From assembly GCF_004336805.1 (NCBI RefSeq), contig NZ_SJXM01000002.1, forward strand, positions 186,001-250,000: a DNA stretch of 64,000 nucleotides, read 5' to 3'. Below are positions 7,520 to 16,637 of this stretch, in pieces. The translations under genes and the position numbers were made by a program. Numbering within the stretch: the stretch's first letter is position 1; every line of letters starts with the position of its first letter. The stretch is from Aeromicrobium sp. IC_218. Lineage in GTDB: Bacteria; Actinomycetota; Actinomycetes; Propionibacteriales; Nocardioidaceae. Under the pieces are notes generated by a model that saw nothing but the letters and a program-made list of their open reading frames with translations, ran no database searches and was not told where the DNA came from.

Positions 7520-8344
7520 CTAGGCCGCCTTGGCGGTGGCCCGGCGGCGCTGGTTCCAGCCACCGGCGAGCACGAGCGCCAGCGCGATGACGAACATCGC
7601 GGTGCCGATGACGTTCACCTGCATCGGGACGCCGCGCTGGGCCGCGCCCCACACGAACATCGGGAACGTCACCGTCTGCCCGGCGTTCAGGTTGCTGATG
7701 ATGAAGTCGTCGAACGACAGCGAGAAGCTCAGCAGCGCCGCGGCCAGGATGCCGGGGAACACGAGCGGGAACGTGACCCGCCAGAACGTCTGCGCCTCGG
7801 TGGCGTAGAGGTCCATGGCCGCCTGCTCCAGGTTGTCGTCCAGGCCCGACAGGCGCGCCTTGACCGTGATGATCACGAACGACAGGCAGAACATGACGTG
7901 GGCGATGAAGATCGTCCAGAAGCCCAGCTGGCCGCCGAAGCCGGCCGCCACGAACAGCGCCAGCAGCGACGAGCCCATGACGATCTCCGGGGACGCCATC
8001 GGCAAGAAGATCAGCATATTGGCGCCCGACCGGCCCCGGAACCGGTGCCGGGCCAGCGCGAACGCGGCCAGCGTGCCGAGGGTCGTCGCCACGATGGTCG
8101 CCAGCAGACCGATCTGGATGCTGGTCGAGACCGCGTCGCACAGTCCCTCCGGCTTGCACGGGTTCGCCCAGTTGGACACCGTGAACTCCTGGAACTTGTA
8201 CACGTTCCGCGAGCCGCTGGAGTCGTTGAAGCTCATGAGCGCCACGATTGCGATCGGCACCACGAGGTACACGATCACCAGCACGCCGAGGGCGAGCACC
8301 AGGTGGTCGCCGATCCACCGACCGACACGCTGCAGCGGGGTCAC
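7520..8344 (-). CDS. potC: Polyamine-type ABC transporter permease PotC
   Basis: Second permease of a spermidine/putrescine-type importer, 274 residues, about six membrane spans. LVIVYLVVPIAIVALMSFND is the typical PotC first helix, and the EAA loop reads EQAAMDLYATEAQTFWRVTFPLVFPGI. FSFSLSFDDF-type residues (LLSFSLSFDDFIISNL) match PotC. The GTG start has GGAGGT 6 nt upstream. It is the last gene of potDABC and lies 76 nt after potB, the largest gap in the operon. Confidence 0.93.
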   Translation of the reverse strand: MTPLQRVGRWIGDHLVLALGVLVIVYLVVPIAIVALMSFNDSSGSRNVYKFQEFTVSNWANPCKPEGLCDAVSTSIQIGLLATIVATTLGTLAAFALARHRFRGRSGANMLIFLPMASPEIVMGSSLLALFVAAGFGGQLGFWTIFIAHVMFCLSFVIITVKARLSGLDDNLEQAAMDLYATEAQTFWRVTFPLVFPGILAAALLSFSLSFDDFIISNLNAGQTVTFPMFVWGAAQRGVPMQVNVIGTAMFVIALALVLAGGWNQRRRATAKAA

Positions 8345-8420
8345 GGGCGCACCTCCGTGGGAAGAGCACGGTACGGACGTCCGCCCGTGAGGGTCTGCAT
8401 GGTTCGCTCGCTCCGCTCGC

Positions 8421-9266
8421 TCATACGAGGTCCTCCGTGCTCGAGGTGCGGGCGTACGCGACGACCATGGCCACGATGATGAGCATGAGCGTCACCGAGA
8501 GGGCTCCGGCCGCGGCGTAGTCGCCGGTGGTGGTGAACAGGTTCTGGATGACGTTGCCGACCATCCGCTCGTTCGGACTGCCCAGCAGCTCGGCGTTGAT
8601 GAAGTCGCCGGCCGCCGGGATGAAGGTCAGCAGCACGCCGCCGACGACGCCCGGACGCGACAGCGGCCAGGTCACCTTCCAGAACGCCCGGGCCGGGGAC
8701 GCGTACAGGTCGCTGGCCGCCTCGATGAGGCGCGGGTCGAGCTTCTCCAGCGCCGCGTACAGCGGCAGCACCATGAACGGCAGGAAGTTGTACGTCAGGC
8801 CGGCGACCACCGCCACCGGCGTGGCCAGCAGGCGTCCGTCGTCGCCCAGCACGTGGACGAACTGCAGCGTGTTCACGATCCAGCCGTCGTCGGCCAGGAT
8901 CAGCTTCCACGACAGCGTCCGCACCAGGAAGCTGGTGAAGAACGGCGCCACGACCAGGACGAGCATGAGGTTCTTCCAGCGTCCGGCCTTGAACGCGATG
9001 GCGTAGGCCAGCACGTAGCCGAGCACCAGGCAGATCGCCGTGGCGATGCCGGCGTAGACCAACGACCGCACCAGCGGGCGCCAGTACTCGCTGATCGCGT
9101 CGGGGAAGTTGCCGAACGCCCACGCGACGTCGTAGCCGGTGAGCACCGAGCCGTCCGGGTCGAACAGGCTGGTCGCCACCAGCGAGTACAGCGGGACGGC
9201 GAAGAACAGCGCCAGCCACAGCGCCGCCGGCGCGAACAGCCAGTAGCCGGTGAGGCGTCCGCGCAT
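8421..9266 (-). CDS. potB: Polyamine-type ABC transporter permease PotB
   Basis: First permease of the importer, 281 residues. The N-terminal YWLFAPAALWLALFFAVPLYSL is a clear first helix, and the EAA loop is IEAASDLYASPARAFWKVTWPLSRPGV, followed by FIPAAGDFINAELLG. The ATG overlaps the potA stop in TGATG, so the two are translationally coupled. Substrate could be spermidine, putrescine or a related cation. Confidence 0.93.
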   Translation of the reverse strand: MRGRLTGYWLFAPAALWLALFFAVPLYSLVATSLFDPDGSVLTGYDVAWAFGNFPDAISEYWRPLVRSLVYAGIATAICLVLGYVLAYAIAFKAGRWKNLMLVLVVAPFFTSFLVRTLSWKLILADDGWIVNTLQFVHVLGDDGRLLATPVAVVAGLTYNFLPFMVLPLYAALEKLDPRLIEAASDLYASPARAFWKVTWPLSRPGVVGGVLLTFIPAAGDFINAELLGSPNERMVGNVIQNLFTTTGDYAAAGALSVTLMLIIVAMVVAYARTSSTEDLV

Positions 9267-10423
9267 CAGACCTCCCCGAGGCCGGCCGTGACGTCCTGGC
9301 TGGCGTCCAGCAGGAACGCGAACTCCGGACGCCACGACACGTCGACCGGGGTGCCCGGCGCGAGCACCTCGCGCAGGCCGGTGTTCTGCTCGAAGGCGGT
9401 GATCTCCTGGCCCCACGCCATGCGCACCCGGTACTGGGTGCTCACGCCGATGAACGAGGCGTCGGTGACGACCGCGCCCGTCATGTGGTTGCCGGGCGCG
9501 TCGATGCGCTCGCCGGTGCGGGCGATGAGCACCTTCTCGGGGCGCACGCCGATCCAGCCCTTGCCGGACGTCGCGTGGGCCCGCTCGCGCGGCACCGACA
9601 CCGTCGTGCCGTGCATGTCGGCCTTCACGACGTCGCCGTCGACGCCGATGATCTCGCCGGCGACCAGGTTCGACTGGCCCAGGAAGTTGGCCACGAACGT
9701 GGTGCGCGGGTTGTCGTACAGCTCGGTCGGCGAGCCCATCTGCTCGATGACGCCCCCGTTCATCACCGCGACCACGTCGGCCATGGTCATGGCCTCCTCC
9801 TGGTCGTGCGTGACGTGCACGAAGGTGAGCCCCACCTCGGACTGGATGCGCTTGAGCTCGACCTGCATCGAGCGGCGCAGCTTGAGGTCGAGGGCGCCGA
9901 GCGGCTCGTCGAGCAGCAGCACCTCGGGGCGGTTGATCAGCGCGCGGGCGAGCGCGACGCGCTGCTGCTGGCCGCCGGAGAGCTGCCCGGGCGTCTTGGT
10001 CGCCTGCGTGCTGAGCTCGGTGAGCTCCAGCATCTCGGCCACCGCGCCCTTGACGTCCTTGATCCCGCGTCGCTTCAGGCCGAACGCGACGTTCTCGGCG
10101 ATGTCCAGGTGCGGGAACAGGGCGTAGTTCTGGAACACCGTGTTGACCGGACGCTTGTACGGCTTGGTGTACGTGACGTCGTCGTCGCCGAGCAGGATGC
10201 GCCCGCTCGTCGGCGTCTCCAGGCCCGCCACCATGCGCAACGTGGTCGTCTTGCCGCAGCCCGACGGGCCGAGCAGGGCGAAGAAGGTGCCGGTCGGCAC
10301 CACCAGGTCCAGCGCCTTGACCGCGGTGAAGGAGGCGAACTCCTTCGTCAGGCCCTCGAGCCGCAGGTCACGGGTCTGCGCCCGCTCACGGTGCTGGTGC
10401 AGCACCTCATCCACCTGTGACAT
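9266..10423 (-). CDS. potA: Polyamine-type ABC transporter ATP-binding protein PotA
   Basis: Energy-coupling ATPase, 385 residues. Walker A GPSGCGKTTTLRMVAG, Q-loop region NYALFPHL, signature LSGGQQQRVALARAL, Walker B VLLLDEPLGALD and switch HVTHDQEEAMTMAD are complete. The C-terminal third (~270-385) is a TOBE-like regulatory domain (GVRPEKVLIA). I took the ATG at 10423, which has GGAGA 8 nt upstream and overlaps the potD end by 17 nt; a longer in-frame start lies entirely inside potD and is less likely. Confidence 0.95.
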   Translation of the reverse strand: MSQVDEVLHQHRERAQTRDLRLEGLTKEFASFTAVKALDLVVPTGTFFALLGPSGCGKTTTLRMVAGLETPTSGRILLGDDDVTYTKPYKRPVNTVFQNYALFPHLDIAENVAFGLKRRGIKDVKGAVAEMLELTELSTQATKTPGQLSGGQQQRVALARALINRPEVLLLDEPLGALDLKLRRSMQVELKRIQSEVGLTFVHVTHDQEEAMTMADVVAVMNGGVIEQMGSPTELYDNPRTTFVANFLGQSNLVAGEIIGVDGDVVKADMHGTTVSVPRERAHATSGKGWIGVRPEKVLIARTGERIDAPGNHMTGAVVTDASFIGVSTQYRVRMAWGQEITAFEQNTGLREVLAPGTPVDVSWRPEFAFLLDASQDVTAGLGEV

Positions 10424-11570
10424 CAGCGAACTCTCCTTCGTAGGCGCGGGCCTCGTACTCCTTGAGGCCACGGAAGACGTGGGTCTGGGCGAGGGTCTCT
10501 TCCGTGGGGAAGATGAGCTCGCTCTCGGCCAGCTCGGGGTCGATCTTCTCCATCTCGGCCTGGGCCCCCTCGACCGGACAGATGTAGTTGACCCAGGCGG
10601 CGAGCTTCGCCGCGACGGCCGGGTCGTAGTAGTGGTCGATCCACTTCTGGGCGTTGTCCTGGTGACCGGCCAGGTTCGGGACGAGCATGTTGTCCGACCA
10701 GATCATCGAGCCCTCCTCGGGCGTGACGAACTTGAGGTTCTCGTCGCCCGCGGCCAGCACGTCGCCGGACCAAGCGACGCAGGCCAGGATGTTGCCGGCG
10801 CTGAGGTCCTGGATGTACTCGTTGCCGGTGAAGGCGCGGATCTGGCCGGCGGAGCGGGCCTTGCGCAGCTTCTCCATGGCCACGGCCCAGTCGTCGTCGT
10901 CGAAGTCGGCCGGGTCGTTGCCGTCGCTCAGCAGGAGCAGGCCCATGGTGTCGCGCATCTCGGTGAGCAGGCTGATGCGTCCCTTGAGGTCGGACCGGGT
11001 CAGCAGCTCGTCCATCGTGCGCACCTCGCCGACCTCGGCGGCGTTGTAGGCGATGCCGGCCAGCCCGCTCTGCCAGGGCGCGGAGTACTCGCGCTCGGGG
11101 TCCCAGTCGACGCCCCGCAGTGACGAGATGAGGTTCTGGTGCAGGTTGGGGACCTTGGCGGCGTCCAGCTTCTGGATCCAGCCCATCTGGATCATCCGGG
11201 CGGCCATCCAGTCGGTCAGCATGAACATGTCACGCTTCGTCTCCTGGCAGGCGCCGAGCTGGTTGACGACCTTGGCGAAGAACTCGACGTTGTCGTTGAC
11301 GTCCGCGGTGTAGCTGACGTCGATGCCCGTGGCCTTCTCGAAGTCCTCGAGGGTCGTCGTGCCGCCGTCCTCGGCGGTGTCGATGTACTCGGGCCAGTTC
11401 GAGATCACCAGGCGCTTGTCGGTGGCCGACCGGTCGTCGGTCGTGCACGACTCGGGGTCCTGCTGCCGGCTCGGCGTGCCGAACAGCGGCAGGACGCCGG
11501 CACTGCCGGCGAGCACGGCTCCGGCACCGAGACCTCTCAGCACCGTGCGGCGAGTGGGTTGACGCGGCAT
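10407..11570 (-). CDS. potD: Polyamine-type ABC transporter substrate-binding protein PotD
   Basis: Extracellular solute-binding protein, 387 residues. It starts with a twin-arginine signal (TRRTVLRGLGAGAVLAGSAG), so it is probably exported folded; no lipobox Cys follows, which leaves anchoring unclear. The mature part begins LVISNWPEYIDTAEDG, typical of PotD/PotF, with DVSYTADVNDN and SDNMLVPNLA later. GGGAGG precedes the ATG by 5 nt. It is first in potDABC, reading leftwards. The ligand is inferred from family; acidic residues that bind polyamines cannot be assigned without a structure. Confidence 0.93.
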   Translation of the reverse strand: MPRQPTRRTVLRGLGAGAVLAGSAGVLPLFGTPSRQQDPESCTTDDRSATDKRLVISNWPEYIDTAEDGGTTTLEDFEKATGIDVSYTADVNDNVEFFAKVVNQLGACQETKRDMFMLTDWMAARMIQMGWIQKLDAAKVPNLHQNLISSLRGVDWDPEREYSAPWQSGLAGIAYNAAEVGEVRTMDELLTRSDLKGRISLLTEMRDTMGLLLLSDGNDPADFDDDDWAVAMEKLRKARSAGQIRAFTGNEYIQDLSAGNILACVAWSGDVLAAGDENLKFVTPEEGSMIWSDNMLVPNLAGHQDNAQKWIDHYYDPAVAAKLAAWVNYICPVEGAQAEMEKIDPELAESELIFPTEETLAQTHVFRGLKEYEARAYEGEFADVTGG

Positions 11571-11631
11571 AACACCTCCCTGAACCGGACACGGGTCGTC
11601 CGGGCCAGATCATGGTGCCGCTCACAGGGGG

Positions 11632-11653
11632 GCACTGACAATGGATTCAGTGC
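11632..11653. promoter_or_regulatory. Inverted repeat in potD upstream region
   Basis: GCACTGA (11632-11638) and TCAGTGC (11647-11653) are perfect 7-bp arms with an 8-nt spacer, in the relatively AT-rich 142-bp gap between potD and the sbcC-like gene. Its position 62-83 bp before potD suits an operator. The regulator is unknown. Confidence 0.45.
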
Positions 11654-11712
11654 TGATGTAACGACAACGCAACGAAATCGGTACAGGAACGCTCATTTGA
11701 GCGACGGATTGC

Positions 11713-14304
11713 TCAGTCGAGCGTGACGAAGTGGGCCTGTCCGAGGTCGGCGAACCGGTCCGGGTCGCAGGTCAGGACGACGACCTGGGCCTGGCGTCCG
11801 GCCAGGGCCAGCACCGTGGCCATGCTGCGCCGGCGCACCGGGTCGCTGAAGCCGAGCGAGTCGTCGAGCACGACCGGCGCCCCGTCGGCCGGGTCGACCA
11901 GCCGGGCGGTGGCCAGCCGGGTGAGCAGGCCCAGCTGCTCGCGGGCGCCGCCCGACAGCCCGGTGAACGGCACCGTGACGCCGTCGAGCGTGCGACTCTC
12001 GACGCTCAGGTCGTCGGCGATCTCGACGGCGAAGTCGGGTCCGAACACCGGCCGGCCGAGGGTCTCGACCTCGCGGCGGAACGGGTCGACGTACCGGGCA
12101 CGGGTCTCGTGCTGGTGGCGCTGCAGCACCTCGTGCAGCAGGTCGGCCGCAGCCGCGCGCGACCGGACGGCCTCGTGTGCCCGCTCGGCGTCGTGGTGGG
12201 CGGCCAGGGCCGCGTCGAGCCGGTCCTGCAGGCCGTCGCGGCCGCGATCGTCCAGCACCGACTCCAGACGGACGCGCTCGGCCTCGAGGCTGCCGATCTC
12301 CCGGCCGGCGTTCTCGACGGCACCGCGGGCGTTCTCGAGCTCGACCTCGAGCAGCTCGGCCCCGAGCTCGGCGAGGGACGAGCGGACCCGGGCGACCTCG
12401 GCCCGCGCCTCGTCGCCGGCGAGGTCGGCCGCGTCGGCCGCCGCCTGCAGCGCCTCGTCGAGCTGATCGGCCCGGTCGGCCTCCAGGCGCGTCACGAGCC
12501 GGTCGAGCTCGGCGTGAGCGCTCTCGCGGCGCGCGCCCGTGCGTGCGTGGTCGGCCCGCAGGACGCCCACCCGGTCGGACAGATGGTCGTGCTCGGTGCT
12601 TGCTTCGTCACGCTCGCGCTCGGCGTCGCGCACAGCCCGCTCGGCGGCGTCGAGCGCGTCCTCGAGCGCCTCCAGCGGCTCGGCCGGAGCCGCCTCGGCC
12701 CGCTCCTCCAGGACCGTCAGGCGAGCGGTGAGCCGGTCGAGGCTGTCCCCCGCCAGCACCAGGTCGCGGGTCGCCGCGGCCGCGTCGGCCGTGCGGACGA
12801 GGTCGGCGTGCTCGGCCGCCTTCTCACGCGCGGCGACCAGGTCGGGCACGTCGTGCCTCGACAGCAGCGCGGCCAGCGCGTCACGCGCCCGACCGACGCG
12901 CTCGGCCTGCTCGTCGGCGCTGCGGTCGGGCAGCACACGGACCCGGACGACGTCGGGCACGTCGACCTCGGTCTCGGCGATGACGTCGTGCTCGACGACT
13001 CGCACCACCGGACGACCGTCGAGGTGGACGACGGTGTCGCCCAGCGGCTCGACCACGATGCGTGCCGCTCCGGCGCGGGCGGCGGCCAGGGCGCTGTCTA
13101 CGTCGAGCTGGGCCTGCTCGACCCGGCGCAGCGCGGCGGCGTCGAGGCCGTTGCGCTCCTGCGCCTCGTGCGCCGAGCGCAGCTCGTCGGCGGCCTTCTG
13201 GGCTCGCTGCACGCGATCGCGCACCGAGGCGAGCTCGGCACCGGCCCGGGCCAGCTCGACCTGGCGGCGCGCGGTCGTGAGCGCCGTGGCCGCGTCGGCG
13301 TGGGCCAGGCGGGCGGCGTCGCGGCGCTCGACGGCGGGGGCCAGCAGCGTCTCGGTCTCGACCAGGCGGGCCGCCACCTGCTCGTGCTCGGCGTCGAGCG
13401 CGGTGACGGACCGGCCGCGCTCGGCCACCTCGGCGACCAGGGCCTGGCGGTCGTCGACCCGGCGCAGCGCGTCGGCGGCCACCAGACCGGCCTCGCGGAC
13501 GGCGGCCTCGGCCCGCTCGAGCTCGCGGCGCAGCCCGACCACGGTCTGGTGGCGACGCTCGACCTCGGCGAGCACCTCGGCCCGCTCGGCGACGCGGGGC
13601 TGGAGGTCGGCCAGGCGGGCCACGGTGCGGGCGTGGGCCTCGACGTCGGCCTCGACCCGCGCCAGCGCCTCGCGCGCCTGGGCGACCTCGTGCTCGGCCT
13701 CGGCGAGCCGCTGCTCGGCGTCGGCGAGCTCCTTGGTCGACCGGCCGGTGGACGTCAGGTACAGCGCCCGCTCGGCGGCGGCGCGGTCGACGAGGGCGGC
13801 GTGCACCGAGCCGTCGTCGGCGCCGGCCCGCCCGGAGAGCGCGGCCTGCAGCGGGGTCGCCCGGCCCAGCGCCGGCTGCTGGAGGGAGTCGCCCTGCACC
13901 TGCTGGAGCGCGTCCCAGAGCGTGGCGTCGAGGGTCTCGGCGAACATCGCCTCGACCCGGTCGTGGGCCTCGTCGCCGGAGAGCTGCTGGCGCCGCGGGG
14001 CCAGCACGGTGAGCTCGGTGCGGTGCTTGCGCAGCCACCGCTTGGTGTAGACGAAGTGGTAGGGCCCGGTCTCGACCTCGATCTCGACCTCGGGGCCCAC
14101 GTCGCGGTGGGTCGGCTGCACCGCCTTGACGTCGCGGTGGGAGGACGCGCTCTTGTACTGGCGCACGAGCCGCAGGCCCTCGGCCAGGGACGACTTGCCG
14201 ATCTCGTTCGGGCCGACGACGACGGTGACGCCGGGCGCGTCGAGCCGCACCTCGGACTCCGCGACCCCGCGGAAGTCCTTCAGCCGGATGCGCAGCAGCC
14301 TCAT
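11713..14304 (-). CDS. SbcC/Rad50-like AAA ATPase
   Basis: Large coiled-coil ATPase, 863 residues, partner of the phosphoesterase upstream; such pairs process DNA ends. The N-terminus has LKDFRGVAESEVRL and Walker A GPNEIGKSSLAEG; the C-terminus has signature FTGLSGGAREQLGLL and Walker B PVVLDDSLGFSDP. Between them are two long Ala/Glu/Arg-rich coiled coils. At the apex (~410-468), where SbcC has a CxxC zinc hook, there is instead a beta-rich stretch (ARIVVEPLGDTVVHLDG ... VVRVRVLP) and no CxxC. The ATG overlaps the sbcD-like stop by 4 nt. Function in DNA repair is by family; the insert's role is unknown. Confidence 0.88.
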   Translation of the reverse strand: MRLLRIRLKDFRGVAESEVRLDAPGVTVVVGPNEIGKSSLAEGLRLVRQYKSASSHRDVKAVQPTHRDVGPEVEIEVETGPYHFVYTKRWLRKHRTELTVLAPRRQQLSGDEAHDRVEAMFAETLDATLWDALQQVQGDSLQQPALGRATPLQAALSGRAGADDGSVHAALVDRAAAERALYLTSTGRSTKELADAEQRLAEAEHEVAQAREALARVEADVEAHARTVARLADLQPRVAERAEVLAEVERRHQTVVGLRRELERAEAAVREAGLVAADALRRVDDRQALVAEVAERGRSVTALDAEHEQVAARLVETETLLAPAVERRDAARLAHADAATALTTARRQVELARAGAELASVRDRVQRAQKAADELRSAHEAQERNGLDAAALRRVEQAQLDVDSALAAARAGAARIVVEPLGDTVVHLDGRPVVRVVEHDVIAETEVDVPDVVRVRVLPDRSADEQAERVGRARDALAALLSRHDVPDLVAAREKAAEHADLVRTADAAAATRDLVLAGDSLDRLTARLTVLEERAEAAPAEPLEALEDALDAAERAVRDAERERDEASTEHDHLSDRVGVLRADHARTGARRESAHAELDRLVTRLEADRADQLDEALQAAADAADLAGDEARAEVARVRSSLAELGAELLEVELENARGAVENAGREIGSLEAERVRLESVLDDRGRDGLQDRLDAALAAHHDAERAHEAVRSRAAAADLLHEVLQRHQHETRARYVDPFRREVETLGRPVFGPDFAVEIADDLSVESRTLDGVTVPFTGLSGGAREQLGLLTRLATARLVDPADGAPVVLDDSLGFSDPVRRRSMATVLALAGRQAQVVVLTCDPDRFADLGQAHFVTLD

Positions 14305-15416
14305 CGGGCACCTGCCGAGGCCAGGCGGTAGAGCAGGCTCAGCGCGTCCTGCGCGGCCGGGTCGTCGGCCGAGCGCGCGACCAGCTCGTCGACCGCCTCG
14401 CGGGCGAAGCCCGTGAGACCGAGCTCGTCCATGTCGCCGTCGGCGGGACGGACGGCGAGGTCGGTGTGCCGGGCCCACAGGTCGAGCAGGGCGTACAGCG
14501 AGCCGGCGTCGTCGAGCACGGCGTCGAGCCGCGCCTTCTCGGCGACGCTGAGCGTGCCGGTGAGCGAGAGCCACACCGCGGTGCGCTCCTTGGCCGGCTG
14601 CTCGCGCAGCCAGCGCTCGAGCGCGTCGAGGTCGGCGGCGGAGTCGACCCGCGCCGCGTGGGCCACGAACCGCCATGCGCCGACCCGGACCGGCTCGACC
14701 GACACAGCACCGTCGTCGGCGACGTCGACGACCAGGACGTTGCCCGGGTCGTCCTCGAGCCGGCTGGTGACCTCGGGCGCCCCGGGGTACCAGACGCGGT
14801 CGGTGACGCGGGTGGTCGAGTGCCGGTCGCCCAGGACGGCGACGTGGGCCAGCCCGGCGTCGAGCGCCGCGGTGAGGCCGGGCTCGCTGATCGTGGACGG
14901 GTTGGTGCGGTCGAAGCCGACGACCGACCCGTGGCCGGCGACGACCCGGGCGGTGCCGGGCGCGGGCGGCTCGAGGCCCTCGAGCGCGTCGGCGACCAGG
15001 TCGCTCAGCGGACGCTTGGAGAACCACGGTGCGGCGACCACCTCGACGCCCGGCGCCACCTCGTGGAGGCCGGGACGGTCGAGGACGTGGACGTGCTCGG
15101 GGCAGCCGGCCAGGAACTCCGGCGAGCGGTAGACCGACGCCGCGTCGAGCGGGTCGTGGTTGCCCGGCAGCAGCCAGACCGGGACCGGGACGTCGCGCAG
15201 CGCGTCGAAGGCGCGGCCGACCACCTGGCGGTCGAGCTGGTTGGACTCGAAGACGTCGCCGCAGACCAGGACGAACGCAGCACCGCGCTCGGCGGCGACC
15301 CGCCCCGTGGCCCGGACGGCGTCGAGGCGTGCCTGCGCGAACCGGGGCCGCGCCTCCGCCTCGAGGAAGTGCGCGGTCATGCCGATCTGCCAGTCGGCGG
15401 TCGCCACGAATCGCAT
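14301..15416 (-). CDS. SbcD-like metallophosphoesterase (DNA nuclease subunit)
   Basis: Calcineurin-type phosphoesterase, 371 residues, acting with the ATPase that overlaps its end. Metal-binding motifs are ATADWQIG (D-x-Q rather than D-x-H), VLVCGDVFES (GD), LLPGNHDPLD (GNHD), VVAGHGSV (GH) and AVLGDRHSTT (G-D-x-H in place of GHxH). The ~100-residue C-terminal part is an SbcD-like cap. The start codon ATG has no Shine-Dalgarno; TAGGCT lies 6 nt upstream, suggesting a leaderless mRNA. Confidence 0.88.
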   Translation of the reverse strand: MRFVATADWQIGMTAHFLEAEARPRFAQARLDAVRATGRVAAERGAAFVLVCGDVFESNQLDRQVVGRAFDALRDVPVPVWLLPGNHDPLDAASVYRSPEFLAGCPEHVHVLDRPGLHEVAPGVEVVAAPWFSKRPLSDLVADALEGLEPPAPGTARVVAGHGSVVGFDRTNPSTISEPGLTAALDAGLAHVAVLGDRHSTTRVTDRVWYPGAPEVTSRLEDDPGNVLVVDVADDGAVSVEPVRVGAWRFVAHAARVDSAADLDALERWLREQPAKERTAVWLSLTGTLSVAEKARLDAVLDDAGSLYALLDLWARHTDLAVRPADGDMDELGLTGFAREAVDELVARSADDPAAQDALSLLYRLASAGAR

Positions 15417-15422
15417 GCTGCG

Positions 15423-15428
15423 AGCCTA
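15423..15428 (-). promoter_or_regulatory. Putative -10 box of leaderless sbcD-like gene
   Basis: TAGGCT on the minus strand ends 6 nt before the ATG at 15416; no ribosome binding site is visible between them. Confidence 0.5.
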
Positions 15429-15559
15429 GGTCCGAGGGCTGACAGAACCTGGCAGCGTCGCCCGGCGTGTGCGTCACGTCCCGCCGGCGGACGTGCGACG
15501 CTGTTGGGAATGGATCCCACTCGGTCGCTGTTGTGGCGGGCACGAGAAAGGACTGGCAC

Positions 15560-15967
15560 ATGACCATCTACCAGAAGCCGAGCTACACGGACGCGCAGAT
15601 CGAGGCCATGGAGGTCTTCGACGCCTTCCGCCTCGGTGAGGAGCTGCTCGACTCGCGCTGGCCGCGCGAGGCGATCCGGGTGCTCACCAAGGTGGTTGAG
15701 TCCGAGCCGAGCAACGCCGCCGCCTGGGAGCTCATGGGCCGGGCGCGCTTCGCCGCCGCCCTGCTCGTGCCGGCCGAGGACGCGTTCCGCCGCCTGGTCG
15801 AGCTGGAGCCGACGAGCCAGTGGGCGCACACCGCGCTGGGCCTGAGCCTGGACCGCCAGAGCCGTCACTCCGAGGGCGCGATGTTCCACCGCATGGCCGC
15901 GGCCATGGGGGCCGACCCGCGTGACGCCACCCGCGTCGACCTGGTCGACGACAAGGGCCTGGTCTGA
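15560..15967 (+). CDS. Tetratricopeptide-repeat protein
   Basis: A 135-residue soluble protein made of about three TPR-like helical pairs: AIRVLTKVVESEPSNAAAWELMGRARF, LVPAEDAFRRLVELEPTSQWAHTALG and a third, weaker SRHSEGAMFHRMAAAMGADP. TPRs mediate protein contacts; the partner is unknown. AAAGGA precedes the ATG by 7 nt. A GTG 93 nt upstream is in frame but its extra peptide (Cys/Arg-rich) looks non-coding. The M50-like gene follows after 11 nt, so the two may be cotranscribed. Confidence 0.8.
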   Translation: MTIYQKPSYTDAQIEAMEVFDAFRLGEELLDSRWPREAIRVLTKVVESEPSNAAAWELMGRARFAAALLVPAEDAFRRLVELEPTSQWAHTALGLSLDRQSRHSEGAMFHRMAAAMGADPRDATRVDLVDDKGLV

Positions 15968-15978
15968 CCTCGGCCTGG

Positions 15979-16617
15979 GTGCCGGCCGCCGTGGCCGCCG
16001 CCCTCGTGCTCGTCCCGCCGGCGTGGGCGTTCTCGCGCCACGTCGTGACGCTCGTGCACGAGGCCGGTCACGCGCTGGCGGCGCTCGCGACCGGGCGGCG
16101 GCTCCAGGGCATCCGGCTGCACCGCGACACGTCCGGCCTGACGGTCTCGGTCGGACGTCCGCGCGGCCCCGGCATGGTGCTGACCGCCGCCGCCGGGTTC
16201 CTGGCCGCTCCCCTGCTCGGGCTGCTGCTGGCCGCGCTCGCCGCGGTCGGCGGCACCCGCTGGTCGCTGGGCGTCGCGGTCGCGGTGCTCGCGCTCGTGC
16301 TGCTGTGGGTGCGCAACCTGTTCGGGCTGCTCGTCGTGGCCCTGTGCGGCGCCGGCGTCTACGCCCTCGTGCGCTGGGCTTCGCTGCCCGTGCAGGAGGG
16401 CGTGGCTGCCGGCGCCGCATGGTTCCTGCTGCTCGGCGGCCTGCGCACCACCGTCGAGCTGTGGCCGCACCGGCGGCGCAGCCGCACCCGCACCTCCGAC
16501 GCCGACGTGCTGGCCCGGCTCACCCGGGTGCCGGCACCGCTGTGGAACCTGCTGCTGGTCGCGGCCGCCGCCGGCGCGCTCGTGCTGGCCACCTCCTGGC
16601 TGCCGGTGCTCGACTGA
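15979..16617 (+). CDS. M50-like membrane metallopeptidase family protein
   Basis: A 212-residue polytopic membrane protein with HEAGHALAAL (HEXXH) at about residue 28, just inside the first helix, and several further hydrophobic helices (AAGFLAAPLLGLLLAALAAV, VAVAVLALVLLWVRNLFGLL). This is the pattern of M50/DUF4184-like site-2-protease relatives; a second metal-ligand motif (N/LDG or D) is not obvious, although RNLFGLL occupies the expected place. The GTG start is chosen because it is the first one after the TPR gene; no strong ribosome binding site is seen. Proteolysis is inferred, not shown. Confidence 0.7.
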   Translation: MPAAVAAALVLVPPAWAFSRHVVTLVHEAGHALAALATGRRLQGIRLHRDTSGLTVSVGRPRGPGMVLTAAAGFLAAPLLGLLLAALAAVGGTRWSLGVAVAVLALVLLWVRNLFGLLVVALCGAGVYALVRWASLPVQEGVAAGAAWFLLLGGLRTTVELWPHRRRSRTRTSDADVLARLTRVPAPLWNLLLVAAAAGALVLATSWLPVLD

Positions 16618-16637
16618 CCCCCTGGGAGGATGGCGCG

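Noticed and set aside
11713-15567. A single 1284-residue fusion of the ATPase with upstream sequence
   Set aside because: The frame only runs open through the sbcD-like gene; the ATPase's own ATG at 14304 gives the conserved N-terminus and a 4-nt overlap.
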